Origin: JBDTRY01 sp039931435
Lineage (GTDB): Bacteria > Acidobacteriota > Thermoanaerobaculia > Gp7-AA8
NCBI GenBank assembly: GCA_039931435.1
Contig: JBDTRY010000001.1
Coordinates: forward strand, 29,831 to 93,830
DNA length: 64,000 nt
Direction: 5' to 3'
Notes under the pieces: generated by a model
Told to the model about the DNA's origin: nothing
Database searches by the model: none
What the model saw: only the letters and a program-made list of their open reading frames with translations
Translations under genes and position numbers: made by a program
Shown here: positions 51,771 to 61,241 of the stretch, one piece after another
Layout: each line of letters opens with the position of its first letter
Numbering within the stretch: the first letter of the stretch is position 1

Positions 51771-54152
51771 GTGTACTTGGAATTTCGCTTGAAGGATCAA
51801 TCGGGGGCGAAGCGCCGGTACGGGCTTTCCCTGCTCGCGCTGGGCATCGTACTGTTCGCACTGCTCGCCGCGGCACACGATCGCCTGCCGATGTGGGTCG
51901 AGGGCATGCCTGAGTACGAGGCGCAGCTCAGCGCCATGCTCGGGATGCGCCACGAGCAGCTTCCCTGTGCCCTTAGAATTGGCTCGTTCCAGATTCCCCT
52001 GGCCGTGGCCCCGTACGTCGGGGGAGGCTTCATCTACCTTCACGCTCCGTTTGTGGCCGCTTGGTATTACGGGCTGACAGGCGATCCCTATTTCTACAGA
52101 TTCGCAGGAATTCTGGCGTTCCTGATCGACGGCTGGCTGATTTTTTTCATTTCCGCCCGAACGTGGGGAGTACGCACCGGCTGGTGGGCGGCCGCACTCT
52201 GGCTGACGACCCCGAACCTCTTTCTCGTCTCCGTCGCCGATCTTCAATTTGAATTGATTCCTCTCATGTTTCTCCTGGGAGCAGCGGCGTTTTTTCTTCA
52301 GTTTCTGCGGACGGAGAAAGCGTCGTCGGCTCTGGCCGCGGCGCTGCTGCTGGGGATGGCGGCCACAACACGAATCGATCCCCTCGTCCTCCTGCTCATC
52401 GCCTTCTTCGCCTGGGTCACGATCATCCGTCCGGCGACCATCGTTGCACCGGTGAGGGCGTCGGTGCGGAGGTGGAAGGCGCTCGCTATCCTGCCGCTGA
52501 TCTGTTTCGCCGTCGGGGCCTCGCCATTCATCGCCTACAACATCGCCTGCCCCAGTGGCCGCATCGTCACCTTCCTCTCCTCGAAGGTCCTGGGAAGAAC
52601 CTTCGGCGCGGGCGCCCCGTCGCTCGGCTCGCGCTTGTGGACCCGCATCGTTCAGTACTTCTCGGTGAACGTTCTTCACGAGATGCCTTTCCTCAGCGTT
52701 ACCACACCGAATTACCTCTTTATGATTGCCTGGGTCGCAGCCGTAGTCCTGGTTCTCCAGTCATGGCGCCGCGGGCAAGGTTCCTTCCCTCTCTTCGCCC
52801 TGGCCATTCTTGTACCTCTGTCGCTGCTCTCCACAGGCGTGCTCAGACCGGAGCACATGATCTCGTTTCAGGTTCTGACTTCGATGATGGTTGCCTCCGG
52901 ACTGACGGCCGGAATGGGTCAGGAAAGCTCCACGGGCGGTCCGGGCCATCGGTCAGCTGCAGCGCTCCTGGCCCTGGCTCTGGCCGGTAACGTCATTGTG
53001 TTGAGCCTTGACTGGCGTTCCTGGCAGAGGCAATCCGTGCACGAGGATTCGATCACCAACCAGTCGGCGCCCGTTCTCCTGTTCAACTATCTACGGCATT
53101 CCGGTACGGACGATCGCCTCCTGTTCACGAACATCGGACTCGCCCCTTACATCGATTACCTGTCAGCAGGAAAACTGCGCGGCGAAGATTTCGTGAGCTG
53201 GAACGGTACCGATGACTTCGTGAATGCTGTCACCGGTGCGTTGCGCGACAAGGGTCGCCGCCGGATCTTCGTGGCCGTGTCTCCGGAGCGGGACGGAGGC
53301 CGGTTCAATTTCGTGCGCACATCGGTTCTCTACGATCTGCTGCGAAATCATGCAGTGCCGTACACAACCGTCACGCTGTCGTCGAAGCGGCGAGAGAATA
53401 TCTACGACATCGTCACCGTGCAGAGAGGCCAGGGAATCGACCAGCGTTCGCCGTCCGGGATCGGCGTTTTTCGCGGACAGCAGGCGCTGTTCGCTTTGGC
53501 ATTCGGACGAAATCCGCAATATGCCGATGTGCAGTTTCAGTTTGGACAGCAAGGAGACGTTCCTCTCTCAGGTGACTGGACAAACCGGGGCATCACCTCG
53601 GTTGGCGTCTACAGACCGTCGAATTCGACGTTCTATCTCCGCAACATAAACTCTGCTGGCGATCCCGATCTGGTTGTGCGTTTTGGAAGGAAGGGTGATA
53701 TCCCTCTCGTTGGTGACTGGGACGGCAACGGCACCTCGACCGTGGGGATCTACCGCCCGGCATCGAAGACCTTCTATCTGCGAAACAGCAATGAAGAAGG
53801 GCCGCCGGACATCACCATCATCCTGGAAGCAGAAGGACAGATCCCCGTTGCCGGCGACTGGGACGGTGACGGAATCACCACCACCGGCCTGTTCGATCGG
53901 ACGACGGCTACCTTCAGCCTGCGAAACAGCAACGTCCAGGGCCCTGCAGAGGCGGTCTTCAGTTTCGGCAAGCCTGGGGACCTGCCCATCGCCGGCGACT
54001 GGAACGGGAACGGCACGGAGACCATCGGAGTGTACAGACCATCCGAGAGTACGTTCTACCTCCGCGATTCAAATACCGCGGGTCCGGCCGACCGAGCCAT
54101 CCCCTTCGGAATTGCGGCCGATGTCCCGGTTGTGGGGCACTGGAATGGCTGA
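51771..54152 (+). CDS. GT39-like membrane glycosyltransferase fused to a C-terminal 'GDWDGNG' repeat array
   Basis: Residues 1 to about 420 form a polytopic GT-C-type enzyme: 'EYEAQLSAMLGM', many hydrophobic helices, then a periplasmic region about 420-555. From about residue 562 to the end there are five ~48-residue repeats, each of the form 'G..GVYRP...tFYLRn.NsaG..D....FG..GDiPl.GDW-G-G'. The acidic 'GDWDGNG' loops resemble VCBS/FG-GAP-like Ca-binding beta-propeller units. The same array, with five units, is the whole mature part of the next gene. A soluble propeller on a membrane GT is unusual; it may hold the acceptor glycan or protein. Start GTG 51771. Function beyond GT-C type is inference. 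Confidence 0.85.
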   Translation: MYLEFRLKDQSGAKRRYGLSLLALGIVLFALLAAAHDRLPMWVEGMPEYEAQLSAMLGMRHEQLPCALRIGSFQIPLAVAPYVGGGFIYLHAPFVAAWYYGLTGDPYFYRFAGILAFLIDGWLIFFISARTWGVRTGWWAAALWLTTPNLFLVSVADLQFELIPLMFLLGAAAFFLQFLRTEKASSALAAALLLGMAATTRIDPLVLLLIAFFAWVTIIRPATIVAPVRASVRRWKALAILPLICFAVGASPFIAYNIACPSGRIVTFLSSKVLGRTFGAGAPSLGSRLWTRIVQYFSVNVLHEMPFLSVTTPNYLFMIAWVAAVVLVLQSWRRGQGSFPLFALAILVPLSLLSTGVLRPEHMISFQVLTSMMVASGLTAGMGQESSTGGPGHRSAAALLALALAGNVIVLSLDWRSWQRQSVHEDSITNQSAPVLLFNYLRHSGTDDRLLFTNIGLAPYIDYLSAGKLRGEDFVSWNGTDDFVNAVTGALRDKGRRRIFVAVSPERDGGRFNFVRTSVLYDLLRNHAVPYTTVTLSSKRRENIYDIVTVQRGQGIDQRSPSGIGVFRGQQALFALAFGRNPQYADVQFQFGQQGDVPLSGDWTNRGITSVGVYRPSNSTFYLRNINSAGDPDLVVRFGRKGDIPLVGDWDGNGTSTVGIYRPASKTFYLRNSNEEGPPDITIILEAEGQIPVAGDWDGDGITTTGLFDRTTATFSLRNSNVQGPAEAVFSFGKPGDLPIAGDWNGNGTETIGVYRPSESTFYLRDSNTAGPADRAIPFGIAADVPVVGHWNG

Positions 54153-54197
54153 CGCGTTTGCCCGGCGGAGTCCCGCGCCGTTCTCATATACTAGGCA

Positions 54198-55010
54198 ATG
54201 CCCATGCGCCTGATCACCGCCGCTACAGCGGCTGCCTTAATTTTTTTGTCGGCGTGCGACACCGAACCTGGAGCACCCCCCGTCCGGAAAGCACCTCCGG
54301 CAACCCGCGGCGCTGCCTTCGGTGTCTTTCGTTCCAGCGGATCTCTGTTCGCACTGACGTACAGCCGTGATCCTGAGTTCGCCGACGTTTCATTTCAGTT
54401 CGGGCAGAACGGTGATATCCCGGTCGTTGGCGACTGGGACGGGAACGGAACAACCACTGTAGGCGTGTTTCGTCCATCGGCGGGCGTCTTCTATCTTCGC
54501 AACACGAACTCCGCGGGAGCCGCGGACATCGTGGTCCGCTTCGGCCAGAACGGCGACGTTCCTCTGTCAGGTGACTGGACCGGATCCCACCATGTCGCCG
54601 TCGGCGTTTATCGACCCGCTGAGAGTACTTTTTATCTCCGCAGCAGCAACGCCGACGGACAGCCGGACATCACAGTGAAGTTCGGCGAGAAAGACGATGC
54701 TCCCGTGGCCGGAGACTGGGACGGCAACGGAACGACCACAATTGGAGTTTTCCGGCCCTCGAATTCGACGTTTTACCTGCGCAATAGCAACACGCCGGGA
54801 CCCCCGGATCTGACTTTTCAGTTCGGCGCGACGGGCGACATTCCGCTGGCCGCCGACTGGACCGGAGATGGAAAAGCAACGATCGGCGTGTTCCGGCCGC
54901 AAGATGCAACGTTCAGAATCCGAAACGCAAACAGCGCCGCGAAACCGGATGTAGAAGCGGCATTCGGCCTCCCCAGCGATCTTCCCATCGCCGGCGACTG
55001 GAACGGCTGA
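54198..55010 (+). CDS. Lipoprotein made of five 'GDWDGNG' repeats
   Basis: This 270-residue lipoprotein has signal 'LITAATAAALIFLSAC' (lipobox LSAC). The mature part is five repeats with consensus 'GVFRPS...FYLRNtNsaG..DI...FGqnGDiPv.GDWDGNGttt', closely matching the C-terminal array of the preceding membrane protein, 45 bases upstream. The ending 'LPIAGDWNG' also matches. The pair probably arose by duplication of the array. It is predicted to be a Ca-binding beta-propeller-like surface or periplasmic protein. A TATACT at 54187-54192 next to the ATG could allow a very short or no leader. A second ATG at 54204 is possible. Confidence 0.85.
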   Translation: MPMRLITAATAAALIFLSACDTEPGAPPVRKAPPATRGAAFGVFRSSGSLFALTYSRDPEFADVSFQFGQNGDIPVVGDWDGNGTTTVGVFRPSAGVFYLRNTNSAGAADIVVRFGQNGDVPLSGDWTGSHHVAVGVYRPAESTFYLRSSNADGQPDITVKFGEKDDAPVAGDWDGNGTTTIGVFRPSNSTFYLRNSNTPGPPDLTFQFGATGDIPLAADWTGDGKATIGVFRPQDATFRIRNANSAAKPDVEAAFGLPSDLPIAGDWNG

Positions 55011-55021
55011 CCCTCCGCCGC

Positions 55022-56632
55022 TCAACTCCGTTCGTCGCCGGTGGGCTCTCCTGAAAGCACCGCGGCGGATCCCGGTCCCGCCGGCGCCTCCGCCATCAAC
55101 GGTTCTTCCGCTGCTTCGCTCCACTCCTCGAACAGAGAGGGCCGGCGGTATAGCCGCATCGCGCCGGTGAGCAGCAGGATCACTCCGAGCACAAACGCTG
55201 TCAGGTGGAAGATCCACAACATTCGCGGCGGTCTGCCATCCGCGGAACCGGGCCAGGTGCGCACGAGAACGGCTTGCGGCTCCATGACCTCACGCAGGTC
55301 GAACGCTTTCAGTCGTGGGGCGTCGTCCGGAACGCTGAAATACCAGTGGTGGTAAGGCTTCCAGACCGTCGAATTTCCCCAATGTGAGGCAACCCAGACC
55401 TGAAGCAAACGGGCGTTGAACTTGACATGATTCCAGACTGGATCACCTTGCAACGTCTCCAGAGTGGACTGGGTCGTCTGCTGGGCCACGCGGTGCAGCG
55501 CACCGTAGGAGAACGCCGCACCGAGAAAGGACACGAACATTCCGAACACGAGGGCGGCCAGAAGAGGCGCCTCCCGTCGCGCCCGAAAGGGCTTCCGGCC
55601 ATGGACGAGCGCCAGACAGAGAACCAGCGGTGCAATGGAACTGTAGAGGTAGCGCGGCCCCCAGTTCTCATCAGTCCACGGAATGAGCAGCGAGAAGCCG
55701 AGAAGAGGAAAGAGGAAGGCGAAGAGCGAGAACGCGGCAACCTCCCACCGTTCCTTCCAGGCTCCGGGAATGGCGAGAATCGAGAGAATGGCAAGAGGCG
55801 CGAAGACGATCAGCCCTTTGTTCGGAGAGCCGAGAAAGGCGATGACATTCATCACGTACGAGATCGGATCCTTCACCATCCAGAAGAGCAGATAGGCACG
55901 ATTCCCTCCCCACTGATCCCAGAACTTCATCTGCAGCCGGGAGTTCGCTTCGTAGACCAGGGCAATAAGAAGGATTGTCACTACCAGTTTCAGATACTCG
56001 GATCTGGCGATGCGCCTGGAGTGATCGCTTCGGAAATATCCCCAGATCATCAGCGCAGTCACCGGAAGCAGTACTGTTCCCGCTGTCTTCGCGCTAACGG
56101 CGATCGCGCAGCAGAGGGCGAAGAGGATGACGCGGGGCCAGGTTCGCGAGCGGTTGTGCTCAAAGGCTATGAAGCCGGAGAGGAGCAGAAAGAAACCCTG
56201 CTGCACTTCGAGGCCGATGTAGGCGTAAGGCCAGAACATGGTGCCGAATGCGGTCGCGGCGCTGAGAAGGAAGGCCCAACCTTCGCTTCCTGTAAGGCGT
56301 CGGATCCAGAGAAACAGAATTGCCAGCGTTCCGACCGTGAAGAGAATGGGTTCGAACGACAGCACCCAGTCTTCAAAGTACGCATCCTGTCCGAAAACGA
56401 GATGGCCCAGGGCCACGAACGGAAAGTGCACGAGAATTGAGACCAGCCCGTTCCGCGGCCAGGCGAAGGCCTCCGCCTGTCGCGGATAGAGATCGGCGTG
56501 CGCGAGTATCGAACGCGTGGCCTGGACCTCCTCCTGGATGTAACCCATGCTCCGGTACACGCCCGGCGAGAGACCGACGTAGAGCAGACCCGCGCCAAGC
56601 AGGAAGAGCAGTGCAAGATTTTTCCCGCGCAT
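55022..56632 (-). CDS. Polytopic membrane protein, GT-C-like
   Basis: This 536-residue protein has about 10-11 transmembrane helices. The first loop 'GYIQEEVQATRSILAHADLYPRQAEAFAWPRNGL' contains acidic residues as in GT-C glycosyltransferases (PIG-M/PMT-like). A large soluble section near 380-455 and a final hydrophobic helix around 480-500 follow. The C-terminal 40 residues are acidic and proline-rich. It is probably another sugar transferase or a flippase-like accessory of the polysaccharide cluster. It converges with the lipoprotein gene, 11 bases apart. The specific family is not certain. Confidence 0.7.
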   Translation of the reverse strand: MRGKNLALLFLLGAGLLYVGLSPGVYRSMGYIQEEVQATRSILAHADLYPRQAEAFAWPRNGLVSILVHFPFVALGHLVFGQDAYFEDWVLSFEPILFTVGTLAILFLWIRRLTGSEGWAFLLSAATAFGTMFWPYAYIGLEVQQGFFLLLSGFIAFEHNRSRTWPRVILFALCCAIAVSAKTAGTVLLPVTALMIWGYFRSDHSRRIARSEYLKLVVTILLIALVYEANSRLQMKFWDQWGGNRAYLLFWMVKDPISYVMNVIAFLGSPNKGLIVFAPLAILSILAIPGAWKERWEVAAFSLFAFLFPLLGFSLLIPWTDENWGPRYLYSSIAPLVLCLALVHGRKPFRARREAPLLAALVFGMFVSFLGAAFSYGALHRVAQQTTQSTLETLQGDPVWNHVKFNARLLQVWVASHWGNSTVWKPYHHWYFSVPDDAPRLKAFDLREVMEPQAVLVRTWPGSADGRPPRMLWIFHLTAFVLGVILLLTGAMRLYRRPSLFEEWSEAAEEPLMAEAPAGPGSAAVLSGEPTGDERS

Positions 56633-56738
56633 GAAGGATTTGATCGAGGCGTCACAGCCGAAGGATGCCTGCGCTCAATGTACTCGACTACTGCATCGTT
56701 TTGAATAGCAGCGGACTTTGCAAACGAACCTGGCGCGT

Positions 56739-58100
56739 CTACAGACCGCGACCGGACAGAGCCGTGGACACCGCTCGTAACAGAATGCGGCTGTCCAGCG
56801 CCAGCGACCACGAGCAGATGTACGTCAGGTCGTATCGCAGTTTGATGGAGGCCTCGGTATCGTATTCGGCCCAGACCTGAGCCAGCCCGGCCAGTCCCGG
56901 CCTCACGATCAGACGAAGGTCGAATCCGGGCACGGCCTGGCAAATTTCGTCGATGATTTCTGGCCGTTCCGGACGGGGACCGACGAGGCTCATCTCTCCA
57001 GCCAGAATGTTCAGAAGTTGTGGCAGCTCATCCAGCCTGTGCCTTCGAAGCCAGAGCCCGACTCTGGTAATGCGTTCGTCGCCTTCGAGGGCGATGCGGC
57101 GGTCGTCGCTGTTCGTAGCGGCATGCATGGTCCGGAACTTCCACATGAGGAAGTCCTGGCGGTCACGCCCGGCCCTGCGCTGCCGGATGAGAAGCGGGCG
57201 TCCGTCATCGAGGAGAATGGCCAGTGCCACGACGGCCCACAGAGGCAGCGACAGGACGAGCATCAACGAGCCCACGACGAGATCGACGGTGCGCTTGGTG
57301 GCCCCTCCCAATCCGAAGCCGCCGCGGGCAGCGATTTCCACCAACGGCTGATCCCCGACCCACCCGAAGGCAGCGGAGGTGATCAATGCGTCTCCGTGGC
57401 TGGGAAGGAGAAGAAATCCGCGCGCTCCCCGGATTCGAAGAAGCATCATCCGCAATTCGGCGTTGGACTCGTGGGCGACGTAGATGAGCTCATCGACATC
57501 GTGCAATCTGCTCGCGACTCCGGGATCTTCGATCTTTCCCCAGTAAGGAATGTCACCGCTTTCGAGGGGCCCCGGTCCTGCCAGCCCGTTTACGTCGATT
57601 CGCGCGTCCGGAAACTGTGAGAGCGATTTCAAGAACGGACCGAGATCCTCGGGTGCACCGACCAGTACGGTTTCGCGGGCACGAATGGGAAACATGTACT
57701 TGACCAGTCTTCGCCACAGGGGAAGAAAGAACGCTTCGAGCACCGGAACGGCAATGAGGATCGTTCGCGGGTAGGGACGAGTGAGGAGCGTTGCGCCAAC
57801 GGCCACCAGTCCTACCTGGACCACCAGGGCGGTGATCAGCAGCGGCTTATGCCGTCTCGAAACTCGAGGATTGTAAAAACCGCTCAGGGCCATGGCCACG
57901 CCCAGCGATAGCGCGGGCAGAAGAATGTTCCAGACGTCCAGCGGAAACTTTTCAGGAGGCAACAACGAACGTGTCAGCTCCAGGGTGATGTTCCTGCGAA
58001 TGAAGACGGCGAACGAGATGCAGCCAGCGGCAATGAGCAGGTCTCCTGCCGCGACAAGCAGAAAGCGAAGGTTTCGCTCCAGCGAGTTCGGCCTGATCAC
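56739..58100 (-). CDS. Initiating sugar transferase (WbaP/WcaJ-like, polyprenyl-phosphate glycosyl-1-P transferase)
   Basis: This 453-residue protein has four to five N-terminal hydrophobic segments, a CoA-binding-like middle domain and a C-terminal Bac_transf domain. Motifs: 'KRTVDLVVGSLMLVLSLPLWAVVALAI', 'LMWKFRTMHA', 'HRLDELPQLLNILAGEMSLVGPRPERPE' and 'RPGLAGLAQV'. It transfers a sugar-1-phosphate to undecaprenyl phosphate, the first step of the glycan. It overlaps the GT4 gene upstream (58097-58100). Confidence 0.93.
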   Translation of the reverse strand: MIRPNSLERNLRFLLVAAGDLLIAAGCISFAVFIRRNITLELTRSLLPPEKFPLDVWNILLPALSLGVAMALSGFYNPRVSRRHKPLLITALVVQVGLVAVGATLLTRPYPRTILIAVPVLEAFFLPLWRRLVKYMFPIRARETVLVGAPEDLGPFLKSLSQFPDARIDVNGLAGPGPLESGDIPYWGKIEDPGVASRLHDVDELIYVAHESNAELRMMLLRIRGARGFLLLPSHGDALITSAAFGWVGDQPLVEIAARGGFGLGGATKRTVDLVVGSLMLVLSLPLWAVVALAILLDDGRPLLIRQRRAGRDRQDFLMWKFRTMHAATNSDDRRIALEGDERITRVGLWLRRHRLDELPQLLNILAGEMSLVGPRPERPEIIDEICQAVPGFDLRLIVRPGLAGLAQVWAEYDTEASIKLRYDLTYICSWSLALDSRILLRAVSTALSGRGL

Positions 58101-59227
58101 GGAGTGCTCCGCTCTTCGTGAACGATCTCGATCAGTCGCTGCAGCGATCGTCTGCGGTCATAGTTCGCGACCACCAGCGATCTCAGACGCGCGCCCATTG
58201 CCTCGGCCTCGGAGGGCTCGTCAAACAATGAGCATGCAGCATCCACGATCCCGCGTTCGTCATCGGCCACGAGGGAAACGGCGGCAAGGTCCTCGAGTCC
58301 TCGGACCCCGGCCATGGTGGAAACGATGGCGCAGCCAGCCTCCCCGGCCTCAAGAATCTTGTTCGACTGTCCGGTCCCGTAACGAATGGGAAAGAGAGCG
58401 GTGCGGATGCTGCGTAGTGCCTGCGTCCTGTCGTTCATCGGTGATTCGACAGTCACACCATCGCTCCCGTCGCGGTCCCGGACGAAGTCGGGAGCATCGG
58501 CGCCGCCGATGAACAGTGTCGCTCGCGGGCAACGTCGCCGGATCTCAGGCCATAAACGATCGAGGAGAATTCGGGCAGCGTCACGGTTCGCAAAATACGA
58601 CAGACGTCCCCAGAACCCGAAATCGTAGCTTCGCCGAGGCGCGTCCAGCGGCGCGATTTCGACCCCATTCGGAACGGCGATCGCTCTCTCACCGAATAAC
58701 GCCCGCTCCTCCTCGCTGACGACGACGATGCGGTCGTATCGGCTGATGACATCTTTCTCCAGAGTCGCAGTTCGTGAAACTTCCCGTTTCCAGAACAGCC
58801 GCATCGGACCTCGCGCCTGCCGAGCCCTCTCGGCAACACTCATCGCCAGGGAGTCGATGGCGTCGAGCACGAAGCGGCGGGCATGAATCTCATGGAACGC
58901 CCAGGGGTCGAGTCGCGACAGCAGGACGACGGCTACATCGAAGTCCGAGCCCGCATCGTTCAGGGCACGGCGCCAATCGTAGTTAGCGGCGATGAGGGCA
59001 TGCATCGGCAGACCGCTCCGCCCGGCACGGGCCAGCGAGGAGGCAAACGCCGCCGAGGACCGCCGAGCGGATATGTGACGAACATCGGACCTGCCCAGAT
59101 TGCCGGGAGGACAGACCAGAGTGAGGTCCGTCGAAGCCGACATCGCTTCGAGCCAGATCAAAGTGCGAAGGCGATCGCCGGTGTACGGCGGGAGAGGAAA
59201 GCGCGATGCCACGAGCAGCGATTTCAC
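58097..59227 (-). CDS. GT4-type glycosyltransferase
   Basis: This 376-residue GT-B protein has 'LLVASRFPLPPYTGDRLRT', 'DFDVAVVLLSRLDPWAF', 'FGFWGRLSYFANRDAARILLD', 'PRATLFIGGADAPDFV' and 'PIRYGTGQSNKILEAGEAGCAIVSTMAGV' (E-x7-like motif). The GTG at 59227 overlaps the GT2 stop (GTGA); an open frame upstream to 59290 adds nothing family-like. Cytoplasmic sugar addition to the undecaprenyl-linked chain is likely; donor unknown. Confidence 0.88.
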   Translation of the reverse strand: MKSLLVASRFPLPPYTGDRLRTLIWLEAMSASTDLTLVCPPGNLGRSDVRHISARRSSAAFASSLARAGRSGLPMHALIAANYDWRRALNDAGSDFDVAVVLLSRLDPWAFHEIHARRFVLDAIDSLAMSVAERARQARGPMRLFWKREVSRTATLEKDVISRYDRIVVVSEEERALFGERAIAVPNGVEIAPLDAPRRSYDFGFWGRLSYFANRDAARILLDRLWPEIRRRCPRATLFIGGADAPDFVRDRDGSDGVTVESPMNDRTQALRSIRTALFPIRYGTGQSNKILEAGEAGCAIVSTMAGVRGLEDLAAVSLVADDERGIVDAACSLFDEPSEAEAMGARLRSLVVANYDRRRSLQRLIEIVHEERSTP

Positions 59228-60345
59228 GGCCGGCGGGCCCTCATCCAGCTCAACAGTGCCCGCGGTGTGAGCAGCAGAGCACGCAGCCACGAACCGCCGA
59301 GTTCGAGGGCACCGCCGAAACCGGATCGCACGATTTGCAGACCGATATCCACGGACGCACTGGCGAGAAGAATCGCGGCCAGTATCCGCCCCTCGTATCC
59401 ACTTCGAGGAGCCTTCATCACCACCACGGCCGCAACCACAAGGCGAAACATCACCGACAGTACCAGCGGCCGGCCGAACATTTCTGCGACGAAGGCCACA
59501 CCCTCCAGTGGAGCGCGAACAATGAGCCGGTACATCGAAGGGATGTGTCGCACAGCCAATTCGAGTTTCCCAGCGAGCCAGCGGGCACGCTGCGATGAAG
59601 CACGGCTCACATCCCCCGGCTTCTCGTCAGCCACCCATACATCGCCTGCCGCCATCTTCAGCCGCGCCCCGTCCGCGGAGAGAAGCAGCGAAGCCTCGAG
59701 GTCCTCGACCTGGGTGCTAAGCGCGGCCACCGTCTTCAGGAATCGATCCGGGCGGAGGGCCGTGCCGGTACCTCTGAGACGGATGTTCCACCCCAGCCGC
59801 TCACGTCCACGGTCTTCGACCACTTGAGCAAATTGCTCCGATCGGGCCGCGGCCCGCCCAACCCCCGTGCCCCGTCCGCGGAGATAGGTCTGAACACCAT
59901 CGGCACCTGCCGGCCAGAGAATCCTGTCGAAGAAGTGTTCGCTGAGCGTCGATCCGACATCGAGCAGCAGAACGGCGTCCGAATCGGAGATCAGCTGCCG
60001 ATCATTCTCCGCGAGCCAACGCAACGCCGAGGCCTTCGTCGGACCTCCCGGCAACTTCTGCCGGATGATCACGGGATATCTGCCAGCCACTCGCTCGCCG
60101 ACGGCGTCCGGACCGTCGAGGAGGACCACGACACGAACGCGCTGCCCGGCATCGGGAGGCAGAGAACGGAGGGTCGTATCGAGATTCTCGCCTTCATCCC
60201 TCGCTGGGATGACGACAAGCCAGCGGTCGACGGGCTCGAAATCATCGTGTCCGTGATCCCGCGACGAAAAGCAGAACAGAAGAACACGGATCACGGAGTC
60301 GAGTACCGAGGGAGCGGCCAGAGCGAAAAGCAGTCTAGCGATCAA
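59224..60345 (-). CDS. GT2-family glycosyltransferase with membrane segments
   Basis: This 373-residue protein has a GT-A fold with 'RWLVVIPARDEGENLDTTLRSL', 'VVVLLDGPD', 'DAVLLLDVGSTLS' (DXD-like) and 'EDLEASLLLSADG' (ED), plus 'QRARWLAGKL' (QXXRW), which is typical of processive GT2. There are C-terminal hydrophobic helices around 275-320. The start TTG at 60345 overlaps the stop of a short 16-codon reading frame. Cytoplasmic face of the inner membrane. Substrate unknown. Confidence 0.86.
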   Translation of the reverse strand: MIARLLFALAAPSVLDSVIRVLLFCFSSRDHGHDDFEPVDRWLVVIPARDEGENLDTTLRSLPPDAGQRVRVVVLLDGPDAVGERVAGRYPVIIRQKLPGGPTKASALRWLAENDRQLISDSDAVLLLDVGSTLSEHFFDRILWPAGADGVQTYLRGRGTGVGRAAARSEQFAQVVEDRGRERLGWNIRLRGTGTALRPDRFLKTVAALSTQVEDLEASLLLSADGARLKMAAGDVWVADEKPGDVSRASSQRARWLAGKLELAVRHIPSMYRLIVRAPLEGVAFVAEMFGRPLVLSVMFRLVVAAVVVMKAPRSGYEGRILAAILLASASVDIGLQIVRSGFGGALELGGSWLRALLLTPRALLSWMRARRP

Positions 60346-60392
60346 GTTTCCGCCGTTTCCATGTCATCGCTGGCCGGCGCCTCCATGGCCAT
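60342..60392 (-). other. Possible 16-codon leader peptide
   Basis: ATG 60390-60392 to TGA 60342-60344 gives 'MAMEAPASDDMETAET', and the TGA overlaps the TTG start of the GT2 gene. A TATAGT (60420-60425) lies 28 nt upstream. It may be a short translation-coupling or leader ORF, but 16 codons is too little for certainty. Confidence 0.25.
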
Positions 60393-60436
60393 CGAGGCCT
60401 TGCCGATTGCTATCGAGACACTATAACGCGCCTGGA

Positions 60437-61141
60437 TCAGCGCTCCTCTGATGTGGTGGGAATGATCATTCTCCCTTTCCACCAGAAGGCGAAGAGCAAA
60501 CCAAAAGCGAATCCGCCAATGTGAGCCCACCAGGCCACGGTGGCCATTTCGTGGCCTGTTCCCGGCGAAGCGACGGCCATCCAGCCGTTGAGAAACTGCA
60601 GCGCGAACCAGATCGGAAGGAACAGCAGCGCTGGAATCTCCGCCAGTCCCCAGTAGACGATCAGGGGCAGAAGCGTCACCACCCGCGCTCTCGGGAACAG
60701 GATGAGAAACGCACCGAGGACTCCGGCGATGCATCCCGACGCACCGATGGTCGGCATCTCTGAATTCTGAAAGGCAAATGCCTGGGCCAGATTCCCGATG
60801 GCCCCCGATGCCAGATAAAAGGCCAGGTACCGTCCATGCCCCAGCCGGTCCTCGACACTCCGACCGAAAATCCAGAGGTACAGCATGTTCCCGATCAGAT
60901 GAACGAATCCGCCGTGAAGAAAAAGAGAGGTAAGGAGAGTGGAGGAGGCAACCAGCAATGACGTCCCGTACAGCTGCGGGTGAAACATTCGTGCTGGAAC
61001 AAAGCTGAACTTCCCGACAAGGATCACATCCATGCGCGGGCTGGCGAACTGCCAGGCAAACACCAGCACATTGAGTAGAACGAGAACGCGGGTCACCCAG
61101 GGAACCGTAATGGGATTGTGCGTGTGTCGGAGAGGAATCAA
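60437..61141 (-). CDS. Rhomboid-family intramembrane serine protease
   Basis: This 234-residue protein has six hydrophobic helices and the rhomboid catalytic pair: Ser135 in 'TIGASGCIAGVLGAF' and His207 in 'VAWWAHIGGFAFG'. It also has 'HGGFVHLIGNMLYLWIFG' and 'RYLAFYLASGAIGNLAQ'. It cleaves substrate transmembrane helices near the membrane surface. Its place within a polysaccharide gene run (between epimerase and GT2 genes) is interesting; the target is unknown. Confidence 0.94.
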   Translation of the reverse strand: MIPLRHTHNPITVPWVTRVLVLLNVLVFAWQFASPRMDVILVGKFSFVPARMFHPQLYGTSLLVASSTLLTSLFLHGGFVHLIGNMLYLWIFGRSVEDRLGHGRYLAFYLASGAIGNLAQAFAFQNSEMPTIGASGCIAGVLGAFLILFPRARVVTLLPLIVYWGLAEIPALLFLPIWFALQFLNGWMAVASPGTGHEMATVAWWAHIGGFAFGLLFAFWWKGRMIIPTTSEER

Positions 61142-61241
61142 GATGCCCGATGGTTCGGTGCTGGATCAGAGAGGAACGATGCGGCCAGCCGGCGGAATCG
61201 GGAGGGGACATGCCGGAACCGGCGCCGCTCAGCGATCCGGC

